A stretch of DNA of 64,000 nt, taken from contig NZ_CP022423.1 in NCBI RefSeq assembly GCF_002222655.1, forward strand, positions 2,604,001 through 2,668,000, written 5' to 3'. A model generated the notes under the pieces. The model was not told the DNA's origin, did no database searches, and saw only the letters and a list, made by a program, of their open reading frames with translations. The position numbers were made by a program, and so were the translations under genes. Below, piece by piece: positions 18,485 through 28,802 of this stretch. Within the stretch, counting starts at the first letter, position 1. Each line of letters starts with the position of its first letter. Origin of the DNA: Vitreoscilla filiformis (GTDB taxonomy: Bacteria > Pseudomonadota > Gammaproteobacteria > Burkholderiales > Burkholderiaceae_C).

Positions 18485-19074
18485 GATGAGATTCCCCTGG
18501 CCTTGAGGGATTTGGCCAGCGCGTGGACGGCACGCGAACAATGGGTCTTGACGCTCCCCTCGGAGCAACCCATGGCCGTGGCTGTCTCGGCGACATCCAA
18601 TTCTTCCCAGTAACGCAGCAAAAACGCTTCCCGTTGACGCCCCGGCAGCTTCTGCACCTCTTCTTCGATGAGCAGTAGCACCTGCTGACGGGCCACGGTG
18701 TCCGCAGCACTTTCCGCGCCGAGAGCCCCCTCAACCGACACCAGCGATTCCAACAGGTCAAAGTCTTCGCCTTCGTCTGAGCCCTCAAAGTCGGAAAGGT
18801 TCTGCATCACCGCGCCACGCACTTTTTGGCGGCGAAACCAGTCTGTCGTGGCGTTCGACAAGATACGCTGAAACAGCAATGGCAATTCTGCGGCCGGTCG
18901 GTCGGCGTAGCGATCCGCCAGACGGATCATGGCGTCTTGCACGATATCCAGCGCACCGTCCTCGTCCCGCACAGCGTAGACGGTGCGCTTGAAGGCACGT
19001 TTTTCAACGCTTTTGAGGAAATCTGTGAGTTCTTTGTCGGTGGCCAAGGGAGCGTGGCGGGCCACGCGGCCCAA
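18481..19074 (-). CDS. RNA polymerase sigma factor, ECF-like sigma-70 family
   Basis: Region 2 is visible as ALDIVQDAMIRLADRY with the DNA-melting FQRILSNATTDWFRRQ. Region 4 is a helix-turn-helix (LDVAETATAMGCSEGSVKTH). Sigma factors of this subgroup occur upstream of ilvB in many Burkholderiales, together with DUF3619 and DUF3106. There is no ATG start. TTG at 19074 has a distant GGAAAG, while TTG at 19047 gives the N-terminus (ATDKELTDF) where I recall homologues beginning. The N-terminal nine residues are therefore uncertain. The gene is divergent from ilvB. Confidence 0.85.
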   Translation of the reverse strand: MGRVARHAPLATDKELTDFLKSVEKRAFKRTVYAVRDEDGALDIVQDAMIRLADRYADRPAAELPLLFQRILSNATTDWFRRQKVRGAVMQNLSDFEGSDEGEDFDLLESLVSVEGALGAESAADTVARQQVLLLIEEEVQKLPGRQREAFLLRYWEELDVAETATAMGCSEGSVKTHCSRAVHALAKSLKARGISS

Positions 19075-19120
19075 GACAATGCAAGCTTTCCATTATCGCA
19101 TCGCAGCTTGCACGGGGCTG

Positions 19121-19155
19121 AGCCATGCCATGGCTTGATGCAAGGATGCAATAAT
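19121..19155 (+). promoter_or_regulatory. Candidate ilvB promoter and palindrome
   Basis: An inverted repeat AGCCAT-GCC-ATGGCT lies at 19121-19135. It is followed at 19147-19155 by TGCAATAAT, an extended -10 element. Transcription would begin near 19162, leaving about 150 bases of leader before ilvB. No well-spaced -35 box was found, and no branched-chain-rich leader peptide was seen in the leader. Confidence 0.35.
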
Positions 19156-19309
19156 GCGCGTTCGCACGGATTGTGCGACTGGATCTTGAAGGCCCGTCCG
19201 ACCGCGGGCGCCGGCCATTATTGATCGCGCAGGCTCCGATTCCACCTCACGAGGGCGCGAGGAGGGGCACCGAAGGTTTTTCGTCAGAGAAATTCACAGA
19301 GGTTCTTGA

Positions 19310-21097
19310 ATGGACATGTCTAGCGCGGATGTCAAGCGCGCCCCAGCGGCGCAACCGCAAAACGCTTCCCCCGCCGTGGAATTGAACGGCTCCGAAATTC
19401 TGGTGCAGGCCCTGGTGGCCGAAGGCGTCAAGCATGTCTGGGGCTACCCAGGCGGCTCGGTGCTGTACATCTACGACGCACTTTACAAGCAAGAATCCAT
19501 CCAGCACGTTTTGGTGCGCCACGAGCAGGCCGCCGTTCACGCGGCTGACGGCTTTGCCCGCGCCACGGGTGAAGTGGGCGTGGCCCTGGTCACCTCCGGC
19601 CCCGGCGTCACCAATGCGGTGACGGGCATCGCCACGGCCTACATGGACTCGATCCCCATGGTGGTGATCACCGGCCAGGTGCCGACCGCCGCCATCGGTT
19701 TGGACGCTTTCCAAGAATGTGACACCGTCGGCATCACCCGCCCCATCGTCAAGCACAACTTCTTGGTGAAGGATGTGCGCGACTTGGCGCTGACGCTGAA
19801 GAAAGCCTTCCACATCGCCCGCACCGGTCGCCCTGGCCCGGTGGTGGTGGACATCCCCAAGGACGTGTCGCTCAAAACCGCGATGTTCAGCGAGGCCGAA
19901 TACCGCGAGCCGGTGTCGATGCGCTCCTACAACCCGGTGAAGAAGGGCCACGGCGGTCAGATCCGCAAGGCCGTGCAACTGCTGCTGCAAGCCAAGCGTC
20001 CTTATATCTACACCGGCGGCGGTGTGGTGCTGGGCAATGCGTCGGCTGAGCTGCGCGAGCTGTGCGATCTGCTGGGCTACCCCGTCACCAACACGCTGAT
20101 GGGTTTGGGCGCCATTTCGGCCACCGATCCGAAGTTCCTGGGCATGCTGGGCATGCACGGCACCTACGAAGCCAACATGACCATGCAGCACTGCGACGTG
20201 CTGTTGGCCGTGGGCGCACGCTTCGATGACCGCGTGATCGGCAACCCGGCGCACTTCGCCGAGGTCGAGCGCAAGATCATCCATGTGGACATCGACCCGT
20301 CTTCGATCTCCAAGCGCGTGAAGGTGGACATTCCCATCGTCGGCGATGTCAAGGAAGTGCTGCACGAGCTGATCGTTCAGATCCGCGAAGCCCAAGCCAA
20401 GCCGGACGCTGCCGCGCTGGGCCACTGGTGGAACCAAATCAACGACTGGCGCTCACGCGATTGCCTGAACTTCAAGCGCAGCGACGAGGTCATCAAGCCG
20501 CAACATGTGGTGCAAACGCTGTGGGAGCTGACCCGTGGCACCGACACCTACGTCACTTCCGACGTGGGTCAGCACCAAATGTGGGCGGCGCAGTTCTACA
20601 AGTTTGGCGAGCCGCGCCGCTGGATCAACTCCGGCGGCCTGGGCACCATGGGTGTGGGCCTGCCGTACGCGATGGGCATCAAGCTGGCCAAGCCGGACGC
20701 AGACGTGTTCTGCATCACCGGCGAAGGCTCGATCCAGATGAACATCCAAGAGCTTTCGACCTGCCAGCAGTACAACACGCCGGTGAAGATCATTGCGCTC
20801 AACAACCGCTACCTGGGCATGGTGCGCCAGTGGCAAGAGCTGATCTACGAAGGCCGCTACGCCCACAGCTACATGGACGCGCTGCCGGACTTCGTCAAGC
20901 TCGCCCAAGCCTATGGTCACATCGGTCTGAAGATCGAGCGGCCGTCGGAAGTGGAGCCGGCGCTGCGTGAAATGCTCAAGGAAAAGAACCGCACCTTCTT
21001 CCTCGACGTTCGCACCGACCCGACCGAAAACGTCTGGCCGATGGTGCAAGCCGGCATGGGCATCACCGAGATGCTGTTGGGTTCGGAAGACCTCTGA
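19310..21097 (+). CDS. ilvB: Acetolactate synthase large (catalytic) subunit
   Basis: This 595-residue TPP enzyme condenses two pyruvates, or pyruvate and 2-oxobutyrate, in the first common step of valine/leucine and isoleucine synthesis. The N-terminal PYR domain carries the catalytic Glu in RHEQAAVHAADG. The C-terminal PP domain has the TPP/Mg motif starting at ITGEGSIQMNIQEL. An N-terminal extension of about 25 residues before the conserved LNGSEILVQAL is usual in Burkholderiales. The gene leads the ilvB-ilvN-ilvC cluster. Confidence 0.95.
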   Translation: MDMSSADVKRAPAAQPQNASPAVELNGSEILVQALVAEGVKHVWGYPGGSVLYIYDALYKQESIQHVLVRHEQAAVHAADGFARATGEVGVALVTSGPGVTNAVTGIATAYMDSIPMVVITGQVPTAAIGLDAFQECDTVGITRPIVKHNFLVKDVRDLALTLKKAFHIARTGRPGPVVVDIPKDVSLKTAMFSEAEYREPVSMRSYNPVKKGHGGQIRKAVQLLLQAKRPYIYTGGGVVLGNASAELRELCDLLGYPVTNTLMGLGAISATDPKFLGMLGMHGTYEANMTMQHCDVLLAVGARFDDRVIGNPAHFAEVERKIIHVDIDPSSISKRVKVDIPIVGDVKEVLHELIVQIREAQAKPDAAALGHWWNQINDWRSRDCLNFKRSDEVIKPQHVVQTLWELTRGTDTYVTSDVGQHQMWAAQFYKFGEPRRWINSGGLGTMGVGLPYAMGIKLAKPDADVFCITGEGSIQMNIQELSTCQQYNTPVKIIALNNRYLGMVRQWQELIYEGRYAHSYMDALPDFVKLAQAYGHIGLKIERPSEVEPALREMLKEKNRTFFLDVRTDPTENVWPMVQAGMGITEMLLGSEDL

Positions 21098-21295
21098 TGC
21101 ACCGAGGCCGTGCGCGGCCTGCCGATTCAGCGTGCGCAGTGACCGCTGCAAAACGGGTGAATCGGTGGGCGCGGCGGCCCGCATCCGACTGCTTTTGCAA
21201 GCCCATCCGCCCTTGACTTCCTGACTTCAAACGGCGTGCCAAGCGCCGCCGGCCACCCGCCGGCGTTGCGTGAGGAGCGCGCCAGGAGACTTCGC

Positions 21296-22869
<1,574 letters not shown>

Positions 22870-22890
22870 TCGGTTTCGATCCTTCTCTGA

Positions 22891-22914
22891 AAGCCGCCTG
22901 CGGGCGGCTTTTTT
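22891..22914 (+). terminator. Rho-independent terminator after ilvC
   Basis: AAGCCGCC and GGCGGCTT form a perfect 8-bp stem with a TGCG loop, followed by a run of T. It lies 21 bases after the ilvC stop. Confidence 0.9.
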
Positions 22915-22965
22915 CATGGAGTCGCTGAGGTATCCTCAGCGCCTACCGAGATTCGCTCCCTCCTC

Positions 22966-23781
22966 ATGACGACTCCTGACACTGCGACCTCCACACCCGT
23001 GCTGCCCCGCCCGCGCCGACGGGGCATTTACGTCCTGCCCAATCTGTTCACCCTGGCGGCGCTGTTCGGTGGGTTTTACGCCGTGGTGATGGCGATGAAC
23101 GGACGCTTCGAGCACGCCGCCATCGGCATTTTTTGCTCCATGGTGCTGGACAGTTTGGATGGCCGTGTCGCACGCATGACCAACACCCAAAGCGCCTTCG
23201 GCGAGCAGATGGACAGCCTGGCAGACATGGTGAGCTTTGGCGCAGCCCCGGCGCTCATCGTGTACGAATGGGCGCTCAAAGGCTTGGGCAAAGCGGGCTG
23301 GATCGCCGCCTTCGTGTATTGCGCCTGTGCGGCGCTGCGGCTGGCGCGTTTCAACACCAACATCGGCATCGTGGACAAGCGTTTTTTCCAAGGCTTGCCC
23401 AGCCCTGCGGCAGCGGCTCTGGTGATCGGTTTCATCTGGGTGGCGGACGATTCGGGGTTGACCCATGTATCCACCCTGGCGTTCTGGCCTTGGGTGACGT
23501 GCGCTGTGGTGTTGTATTCCGGCCTGACCATGGTGACGAACGTTCCGTTCTACAGCTTCAAAGACGTGAACTTCAAACGCACGGTGCCCTTCATCGTGAT
23601 CGTGCTGATCGCTTTGGGATTGGCCATCGTCACCCTGCATCCGCCGGTGGTGTTGTTCGGTGTGTTTTGCGTGTATGGCTTGTCGGGTTATGTGGTGTAT
23701 GCCTGGCGCAAGATGAAAGGGCAACACGTCAGTGTCATCGCCACATCGACGGATGAACCCGACGAGCGCGGCTTGCATTGA
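22966..23781 (+). CDS. pssA: CDP-diacylglycerol-serine O-phosphatidyltransferase
   Basis: This 271-residue integral membrane CDP-alcohol phosphatidyltransferase makes phosphatidylserine, the precursor of phosphatidylethanolamine. The catalytic motif D62-S-L-D65-G-R-V-A-R, followed by G-x3-D-x3-D (GEQMDSLAD), is intact. About seven hydrophobic helices follow. The NLFT segment near residue 26 is typical of the Bacillus-type PssA rather than the E. coli PLD-type enzyme. It lies between the ilv and leu genes, a placement common in Burkholderiales. Confidence 0.92.
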   Translation: MTTPDTATSTPVLPRPRRRGIYVLPNLFTLAALFGGFYAVVMAMNGRFEHAAIGIFCSMVLDSLDGRVARMTNTQSAFGEQMDSLADMVSFGAAPALIVYEWALKGLGKAGWIAAFVYCACAALRLARFNTNIGIVDKRFFQGLPSPAAAALVIGFIWVADDSGLTHVSTLAFWPWVTCAVVLYSGLTMVTNVPFYSFKDVNFKRTVPFIVIVLIALGLAIVTLHPPVVLFGVFCVYGLSGYVVYAWRKMKGQHVSVIATSTDEPDERGLH

Positions 23782-23785
23782 GCCG

Positions 23786-23794
23786 TGCTATATT
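23786..23794 (+). promoter_or_regulatory. Extended -10 promoter for the leu leader
   Basis: TGCTATATT matches the extended -10 consensus TGnTATAAT at all but one base, just after the pssA stop. The start point expected about seven bases downstream falls on the first base of the leader-peptide ATG at 23801. No proper -35 box is present at the usual spacing, as is usual for extended -10 promoters. Confidence 0.6.
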
Positions 23795-23800
23795 GAACGG

Positions 23801-23872
23801 ATGTTTCGCCCGATGTCGATCCACGCTGCTTTGCTGCTATCGCTGCCCCTAGCCACCCTGCGGGCATGCTGA
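23801..23872 (+). CDS. leuL: leu operon leader peptide (attenuator)
   Basis: This short frame encodes 23 residues, of which six are Leu, in the block ALLLSLPLATL (codons 10-20). Two of the Leu codons are CTA, which is uncommon in this GC-rich DNA. The last codons (CTG CGG GCA) contain GCGGGC at 23860-23865, identical to part of the 3' arm of the downstream terminator. Ribosome stalling at the Leu codons when charged tRNA-Leu is scarce would leave this segment free to pair with the 5' arm and allow read-through into leuA. There is no Shine-Dalgarno sequence if transcription starts at the ATG, so translation would be leaderless. Confidence 0.75.
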   Translation: MFRPMSIHAALLLSLPLATLRAC

Positions 23873-23908
23873 TCGATCGCGTCTGAACACCCCCATTCCA
23901 AGAGATCA

Positions 23909-23940
23909 ACGGCCCGCCAGCGCTCGCAGCGGGCCGTTTC
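23909..23940 (+). terminator. leu attenuator terminator
   Basis: ACGGCCCGC (23909-23917) and GCGGGCCGT (23929-23937) form a perfect 9-bp stem, followed by TTTCTC. GCCCGC at 23912-23917 can pair instead with GCGGGC at 23860-23865 inside the leader peptide frame, which would disrupt this hairpin. This competition is the hallmark of amino acid attenuation. Confidence 0.75.
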
Positions 23941-24009
23941 TCATTTCAGGCTGCGTGCGCATCGTTTCCCCTGAACTTTGCTCGACCGGCTTCGCCGAGG
24001 AGAACTTCC

Positions 24010-25551
24010 ATGACCGACAAGCTCATCATCTTCGACACCACCTTGCGTGACGGCGAACAATCGCCCGGCGCCTCGATGACGCGGGACGAAAAACTGCGCA
24101 TCGCCCGCCAACTGGAACGCCTGAAGGTGGACGTGATCGAAGCGGGCTTTGCCGCCTCCTCGAACGGGGACTTTGAGGCCGTTCGCACCATCGCCAACCA
24201 CATCAAAGACTCCACCGTCTGCTCGCTGGCCCGCGCCAATGACCGCGACATCGCCCGCGCCGCCGAAGCGGTGGCCGGTGCCAACCGGGGGCGCATCCAC
24301 ACCTTCATCGCCACCAGCCCGCTGCACATGGAGAAGAAGCTGCGCATGTCGCCCGAGCAGGTGCTGGAGCAAGCGCGCTTGGCCGTGCGTTTTGGCCGCA
24401 ACCTGTGTGGCGACATCGAGTTCAGCGCCGAAGACGGCTACCGCTCGGAAATCGACTTTTTGGCCCGCGTGGTCGAAGCCGTGATTGCCGAAGGCGCCTC
24501 TACCATCAACATCCCCGACACGGTGGGCTACGCCATCCCCGAGCTGTACGGCCACTTCATCAAGACGCTGCGCGAAAAAGTGCCCAATTCGGACAAGGCC
24601 ATTTGGTCGGTTCACTGCCACAACGACCTGGGCATGGCCGTGGCCAACTCGTTGGCCGGTGTCAAGATCGGTGGTGCCCGCCAGGTGGAATGCACCATCA
24701 ATGGCCTGGGCGAGCGCGCCGGCAACTGCTCGCTGGAAGAAGTGGTGATGGCCGTGAGAACCCGCCGTGACTACTTCGGTTTGGATGTGGGCATCGACAC
24801 TTCGCAAATCGTGCCCGCCAGCCGCATGGTGAGCCAGACCACGGGTTTTGTGGTGCAGCCGAACAAGGCGGTGGTCGGTGCCAACGCGTTTGCGCACGCT
24901 TCGGGCATCCACCAAGATGGCGTGCTCAAAGCGCGTGACACCTACGAAATCATGCGCGCTGAAGACGTGGGTTGGAGCGCCAACAAAATCGTGCTGGGCA
25001 AGCTCTCGGGGCGCAACGCCTTCAAGCAGCGTTTGCAAGAGCTGGGCATTGAGCTGGAATCGGAAGCCGAAATCAACGCCGCTTTCACCCGCTTCAAAGA
25101 CCTGGCCGACCGCAAGAGCGAGATTTTTGATGAGGACATCATTGCCTTGGTCGGCGACGAAAGTGTCACCGCAGCGCAGGAGCATTACCGCTTGGTCGCG
25201 CTGAGCCAAAGCTCGGAAATGGGCGAACGGCCTCAAGCCACGGTGACGTTTGCCGCTGGTGCCAAGGAACACACCGCCACCGCCATCGGTAACGGGCCGG
25301 TGGATGCGTGCCTCAAAGCCATTGAATCGCACGTCCAAAGCGGTGCTGAGCTGGTGCTGTATTCGGTCAATGCCATCACGTCTGGCAGCACCGAGTCCCA
25401 GGGGGAGGTCACTGTGCGCCTGCAACTGGCGGGGCGGATCGTCAACGGGGTGGGTGCCGATCCGGACATCATCGTCGCCTCGGCCAAAGCCTATTTGGCA
25501 GCGCTGACCAAGCTGTACTCCAGCGTCGAGCGCGTCGCCGCCCAGGTCTGA
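24010..25551 (+). CDS. leuA: 2-isopropylmalate synthase
   Basis: This 513-residue enzyme condenses acetyl-CoA with 2-oxoisovalerate in the first committed step of leucine synthesis. The catalytic TIM barrel starts [16 protein letters not shown] and contains the metal-binding [12 protein letters not shown] motif. The C-terminal region from about residue 390 is the leucine-binding regulatory domain. The ATG has a strong ribosome site (GAGGAGAAC). The gene is preceded by a Leu attenuator, giving transcriptional as well as allosteric control. Confidence 0.96.
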   Translation: MTDKLIIFDTTLRDGEQSPGASMTRDEKLRIARQLERLKVDVIEAGFAASSNGDFEAVRTIANHIKDSTVCSLARANDRDIARAAEAVAGANRGRIHTFIATSPLHMEKKLRMSPEQVLEQARLAVRFGRNLCGDIEFSAEDGYRSEIDFLARVVEAVIAEGASTINIPDTVGYAIPELYGHFIKTLREKVPNSDKAIWSVHCHNDLGMAVANSLAGVKIGGARQVECTINGLGERAGNCSLEEVVMAVRTRRDYFGLDVGIDTSQIVPASRMVSQTTGFVVQPNKAVVGANAFAHASGIHQDGVLKARDTYEIMRAEDVGWSANKIVLGKLSGRNAFKQRLQELGIELESEAEINAAFTRFKDLADRKSEIFDEDIIALVGDESVTAAQEHYRLVALSQSSEMGERPQATVTFAAGAKEHTATAIGNGPVDACLKAIESHVQSGAELVLYSVNAITSGSTESQGEVTVRLQLAGRIVNGVGADPDIIVASAKAYLAALTKLYSSVERVAAQV

Positions 25552-25571
25552 CGCCTTCGACGTTCAACATG

Positions 25572-25609
25572 ACAGCGTGCCAGGGGGAAACCCCTTGCAC
25601 GCTGTTTGC
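25572..25609 (+). terminator. Terminator hairpin after leuA
   Basis: ACAGCGTGC pairs with GCACGCTGT (9 bp). After a single mismatch the stem continues with AGGGG/CCCCT capped by a GAAA tetraloop. The T-run is short (TTTGCTTGG). The hairpin begins 20 bases after the leuA stop. Confidence 0.7.
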
Positions 25610-25664
25610 TTGGCTTTAGACTCCCACGTTGGACAAATCTGTCGGTTTTTCCCCTGACTTTTGC

Positions 25665-26638
25665 ATGAAAACAACATCACGCCACGTCTTTTCCATCCGT
25701 TGGAGTCTCATCAGCCTGGTTCTTTGCTTAACGGCACCGATGGCCGCACAAGCGGCCCAGAAAAAATCGGTGGCCAAAGCCAGTGCCGTCGTCACCGCCG
25801 CGAGCCCACGCGCCAGTCCTTCGGCCAGATGTACGGCTTGCATCAACTGGAAGATCCGCTCGAATTGAAATCCGGCGCCGCACTGGTGATGGATCAAGAA
25901 ACCAACGAAGTGTTGGTCACCAAAAACTCGCAAGCGGTGTTGCCGATCGCGTCCATCACCAAACTGATGACCGCCCTGCTGGTGATCGAAGCCCAGCAAC
26001 CGCTGACGGAGATGCTCACCATCACCGAGGAAGACATCGACACGGAAAAGGGCAGCCGCTCGCGCCTCCAAGTCGGCGCTCAACTGTCACGCGGGGACAT
26101 GCTGCATTTGGCGCTGATGGCCTCTGAAAACCGCGCCGCCAACGCCTTGGGCCGCCATTACCCAGGCGGGTTTTATGCTTTTGTCGCAGCGATGAACGCC
26201 AAAGCCCGCAGTTTGGGGATGTTGGACACGCGGTATGTCGAGCCCACGGGGCTGTCCAGCTTGAACCAATCGAGTGCCCATGACCTGGCTTTGTTGGTCA
26301 AAGCGGCCTATGACGTGCCGCTGATCCGCACTTTGTCCACTTCTCCCGAAGGGCTGGTGGCCGTGGGGCCTCGGCAAATGCAGTTTCACACCACCAACCG
26401 GCTGGTGCTGAACCCCGAGTGGGACATCGGTCTGCAAAAAACCGGCTACATCGTCGAAGCGGGCCAGTGTTTGGTGATGCAAGCCAAACTGGCCGGGCGC
26501 AAGCTCATCATGGTGCTGCTCGATTCGGCTGGGAAGTATTCCCGCTTGGGTGACGCCGAACGCATCCGCCGATGGCTGGTGCAATCGACGCTGAACGGTG
26601 CCACCACCGCCGCATCGTCACGTTTTGATTTACGCTGA
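25665..26638 (+). pseudogene. pbpG: D-alanyl-D-alanine endopeptidase (PBP7-like, S11), frameshifted
   Basis: The signal peptide (MKTTSRHVF to about APMAAQA) and a Lys/Ala-rich linker are read in one frame that ends at 25868. The catalytic domain (from SFGQMYGLHQLEDPL) continues in another frame to 26638. The join is near 25804-25807: one extra C in the CCC run would restore a continuous protein reading AASPTRQSFGQ. All three active-site motifs are intact: SITK, SEN and KTG. The enzyme would cleave D-Ala-DAP cross-links in the periplasm. As sequenced, the catalytic part lacks its export signal, so the gene is inactive unless the shift is an error or is bypassed. Its 3' end overlaps the convergent iclR gene by nine bases. 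Confidence 0.85.
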
Positions 26639-27412
26639 TCCGGCAGCACCTCGGTAGCCCAGCGCGGTGGAAATCTGCGCGGCTGTGGCCTTGACCCGAT
26701 CCAGCCACGATTCTTCCAGCCGATCCGCCGGCGCCGACACCGACAGGCCGGCCACCAGCTTGCCCTGATCATCAAAGATGCCAGCGGCCATGCAGCGCAC
26801 GCCCAGCTCCAGCTCCTCATCGTCGCGGGCCAGGGCGTTGCGGCGCACCAGCGCCAGCTCACGCTCCAGCGCCGGCAAATCGGTGATGCTGTTGCGGGTG
26901 TGACCCGCCAAGCCGGTGCGCGTGGCGTACGCCCGCACACGCTGGGGCTCATCAAACGCCAGGAACAGTTTGCCCACGGACGTCAAATGCAGCGGCGCAC
27001 GTCCGCCCACGGCGCGCACCACTTGCATGCCCGAACGCTCGCTGTAGGTGCGTTCGATGTAAACGATCTCATCGCCCTGGCGCACAGAGAGGTTCACCGG
27101 CTGATGTGTGAGCTTGTGCAATTCACGCATTGGGCCAATGGCGGCGTCCCGCACATCCAAGCGCGCTTTGACCAGATTGCCCAATTCCAGCAAACGCATG
27201 CCCAGCCGGTAACTGCCGGACTCAGGCCGATCGACCAGCCGCCCGGCGGCCAAGTCGTTGAGAATGCGGTGGGCGGTGGAGGGATGCAGGCCGGTGCGCT
27301 CGCTCAATTCTTTGAGCGGTACCGGGTCGGGGTGGGCTGCCAGCACGTCCAACAAAGCGAACGCACGGGCCAGAACCTGGATGCTGGGGTCTTGGGGATC
27401 TTTTTTGGTCAT
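26630..27412 (-). CDS. IclR-family transcriptional regulator
   Basis: This 260-residue protein has an N-terminal winged helix (about residues 10-70, with PLKELSERTGLHPSTAHRIL). The C-terminal effector domain includes HLTSVGKLFLAF and LVAGLSVSAPADRLE. IclR regulators bind small metabolites, often aromatic or short organic acids, and act as repressors or activators of nearby catabolic genes. No catabolic operon adjoins it here, so the target is unknown. It converges on the PBP7 gene. Confidence 0.9.
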   Translation of the reverse strand: MTKKDPQDPSIQVLARAFALLDVLAAHPDPVPLKELSERTGLHPSTAHRILNDLAAGRLVDRPESGSYRLGMRLLELGNLVKARLDVRDAAIGPMRELHKLTHQPVNLSVRQGDEIVYIERTYSERSGMQVVRAVGGRAPLHLTSVGKLFLAFDEPQRVRAYATRTGLAGHTRNSITDLPALERELALVRRNALARDDEELELGVRCMAAGIFDDQGKLVAGLSVSAPADRLEESWLDRVKATAAQISTALGYRGAAGSA

Positions 27413-27458
27413 GGTGACGTGCTTTTTTGACCCATATTTTTACATGGCGAAATGTACC

Positions 27459-28802
27459 TCAGCCATGTGCAGCTTTTACCCGTCCAACGCGCTGGGCGGC
27501 GGCCACACCCGATCGCACCGCCGCTTCCAAGGTGGCGGGATACGGCCCGGCCACATGATCCCCCGCCACCGACACGCCCGGCAGCGGATCCGCACACGGG
27601 CGCTGCAACCCCGGTACGCAGGCAAACGTGGCGCGCTTTTCAGCCCGAATCGCCAGCACCCGCACACGCGCCGCCGGCCACGCCGAGGGCTGCTGGCGCC
27701 AGGCTTGGCGCAACTGGTCACACACCGCCGCCCCAACCGCCGCCAGTGGCCGGTCCAGCCACACGGACGCCCCACTCACCACCAAGGAGAACTGCCCCGC
27801 CACACCACCCAGTTGCCCCAGATCGAACCCAAACTGCGCCGGATGCGCGGCATCGGCCCGCAGCGCCAGCATCGGTTCGGGCCAGCGGGCGCCCGGCGCC
27901 TCCAGCCACACCGTGATGATGGGCTCGTAGTGCAGCGCTGCCGCTTGTTCGGCCCAAATGGGCGCATGAGGCGCCAGCAAACGCGCCGCTTCAACGGCGC
28001 TGCTGGCGACGATCACATGGTCGAACACCTCGTCGTCCACACACCAAGCGCCGGACGCCTGCGGCGTCAACCGCTGGACGCGACGCCCCAACGTCAGTGT
28101 GGCGCCATGCTGTTGCAGCCAGCGTTGTGCCGCATCGGGCAACAGGGCGCTGAGGGGCGCACGAGGCAGCAGCACGTCCGAGCTGCCGCGTGGGCCGAAC
28201 AGGGCATCGCGCAGCACCGTCAACAGCACCTGCGCGCTGGCTTGGTGCGACGGTGTGTTGAGCGCGGCCACGCTCAACGGATCGATCAGCCATTCGTGGA
28301 CACGTGGCGGGCAATCGGCGCTGATGTCCGCCACCGTCAACCGAGGATCGCAGCGAAACCCCCGCCAGCGCCAACGGGCCGCCCAGCGCAACAGCCCCCA
28401 ACGTTCCGCCACGCTCAACGCCCGCCAACGCCACACCCCCCACAGAAACGCCGGCACCGCCGGCCCGGGGGGTAAGCGCAAGCCTTGGCCGTCGGGATAC
28501 ACCACCGCCAACGGGCGCCGCATCAACACCTGCTCGGGATCGACGCCCACCTGCCGCATCAACGCCAGCGTGGCCTGATAGGCGCCGATGAGGATGTGCT
28601 GGCCGTTGTCACGCCGTTCAGCGTCGGGTTGACCGGGTGAGGCTGCATCGCTGCGCGCCCGCCCGCCGGTTTGGCGCGCCATTTCAAACAAGTGGACGGT
28701 GTACCCCAACCGGACGGCCTCCACCGCCGCCGCCAAGCCCGCCCAACCCGCACCAATGACGGCCACGCGCCGCGCTAGCGACGTTGAACGCGAGGCGCTC
28801 AT
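27459..28802 (-). CDS. hpnE: Hydroxysqualene dehydroxylase HpnE
   Basis: This 447-residue flavoenzyme converts hydroxysqualene into squalene. The FAD-binding motif VAVIGAGWAGLAAAVEA is at the N-terminus, followed by GGRARSD. The C-terminal GPYPATLEAAVRSG segment is typical of amine-oxidase-like proteins. It overlaps hpnD by four bases (ATGA). The start MSASRST is used because the longer frame would extend into hpnD. With HpnC and HpnD it forms the three-enzyme bacterial route to squalene, the hopanoid precursor. Confidence 0.92.
   Translation of the reverse strand: MSASRSTSLARRVAVIGAGWAGLAAAVEAVRLGYTVHLFEMARQTGGRARSDAASPGQPDAERRDNGQHILIGAYQATLALMRQVGVDPEQVLMRRPLAVVYPDGQGLRLPPGPAVPAFLWGVWRWRALSVAERWGLLRWAARWRWRGFRCDPRLTVADISADCPPRVHEWLIDPLSVAALNTPSHQASAQVLLTVLRDALFGPRGSSDVLLPRAPLSALLPDAAQRWLQQHGATLTLGRRVQRLTPQASGAWCVDDEVFDHVIVASSAVEAARLLAPHAPIWAEQAAALHYEPIITVWLEAPGARWPEPMLALRADAAHPAQFGFDLGQLGGVAGQFSLVVSGASVWLDRPLAAVGAAVCDQLRQAWRQQPSAWPAARVRVLAIRAEKRATFACVPGLQRPCADPLPGVSVAGDHVAGPYPATLEAAVRSGVAAAQRVGRVKAAHG

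Noticed and set aside
19154-19189. Short frame in the ilvB leader as an attenuator peptide
   Set aside because: Its predicted 11 residues contain only one Val and no Leu or Ile, and no terminator hairpin with a T-run follows.
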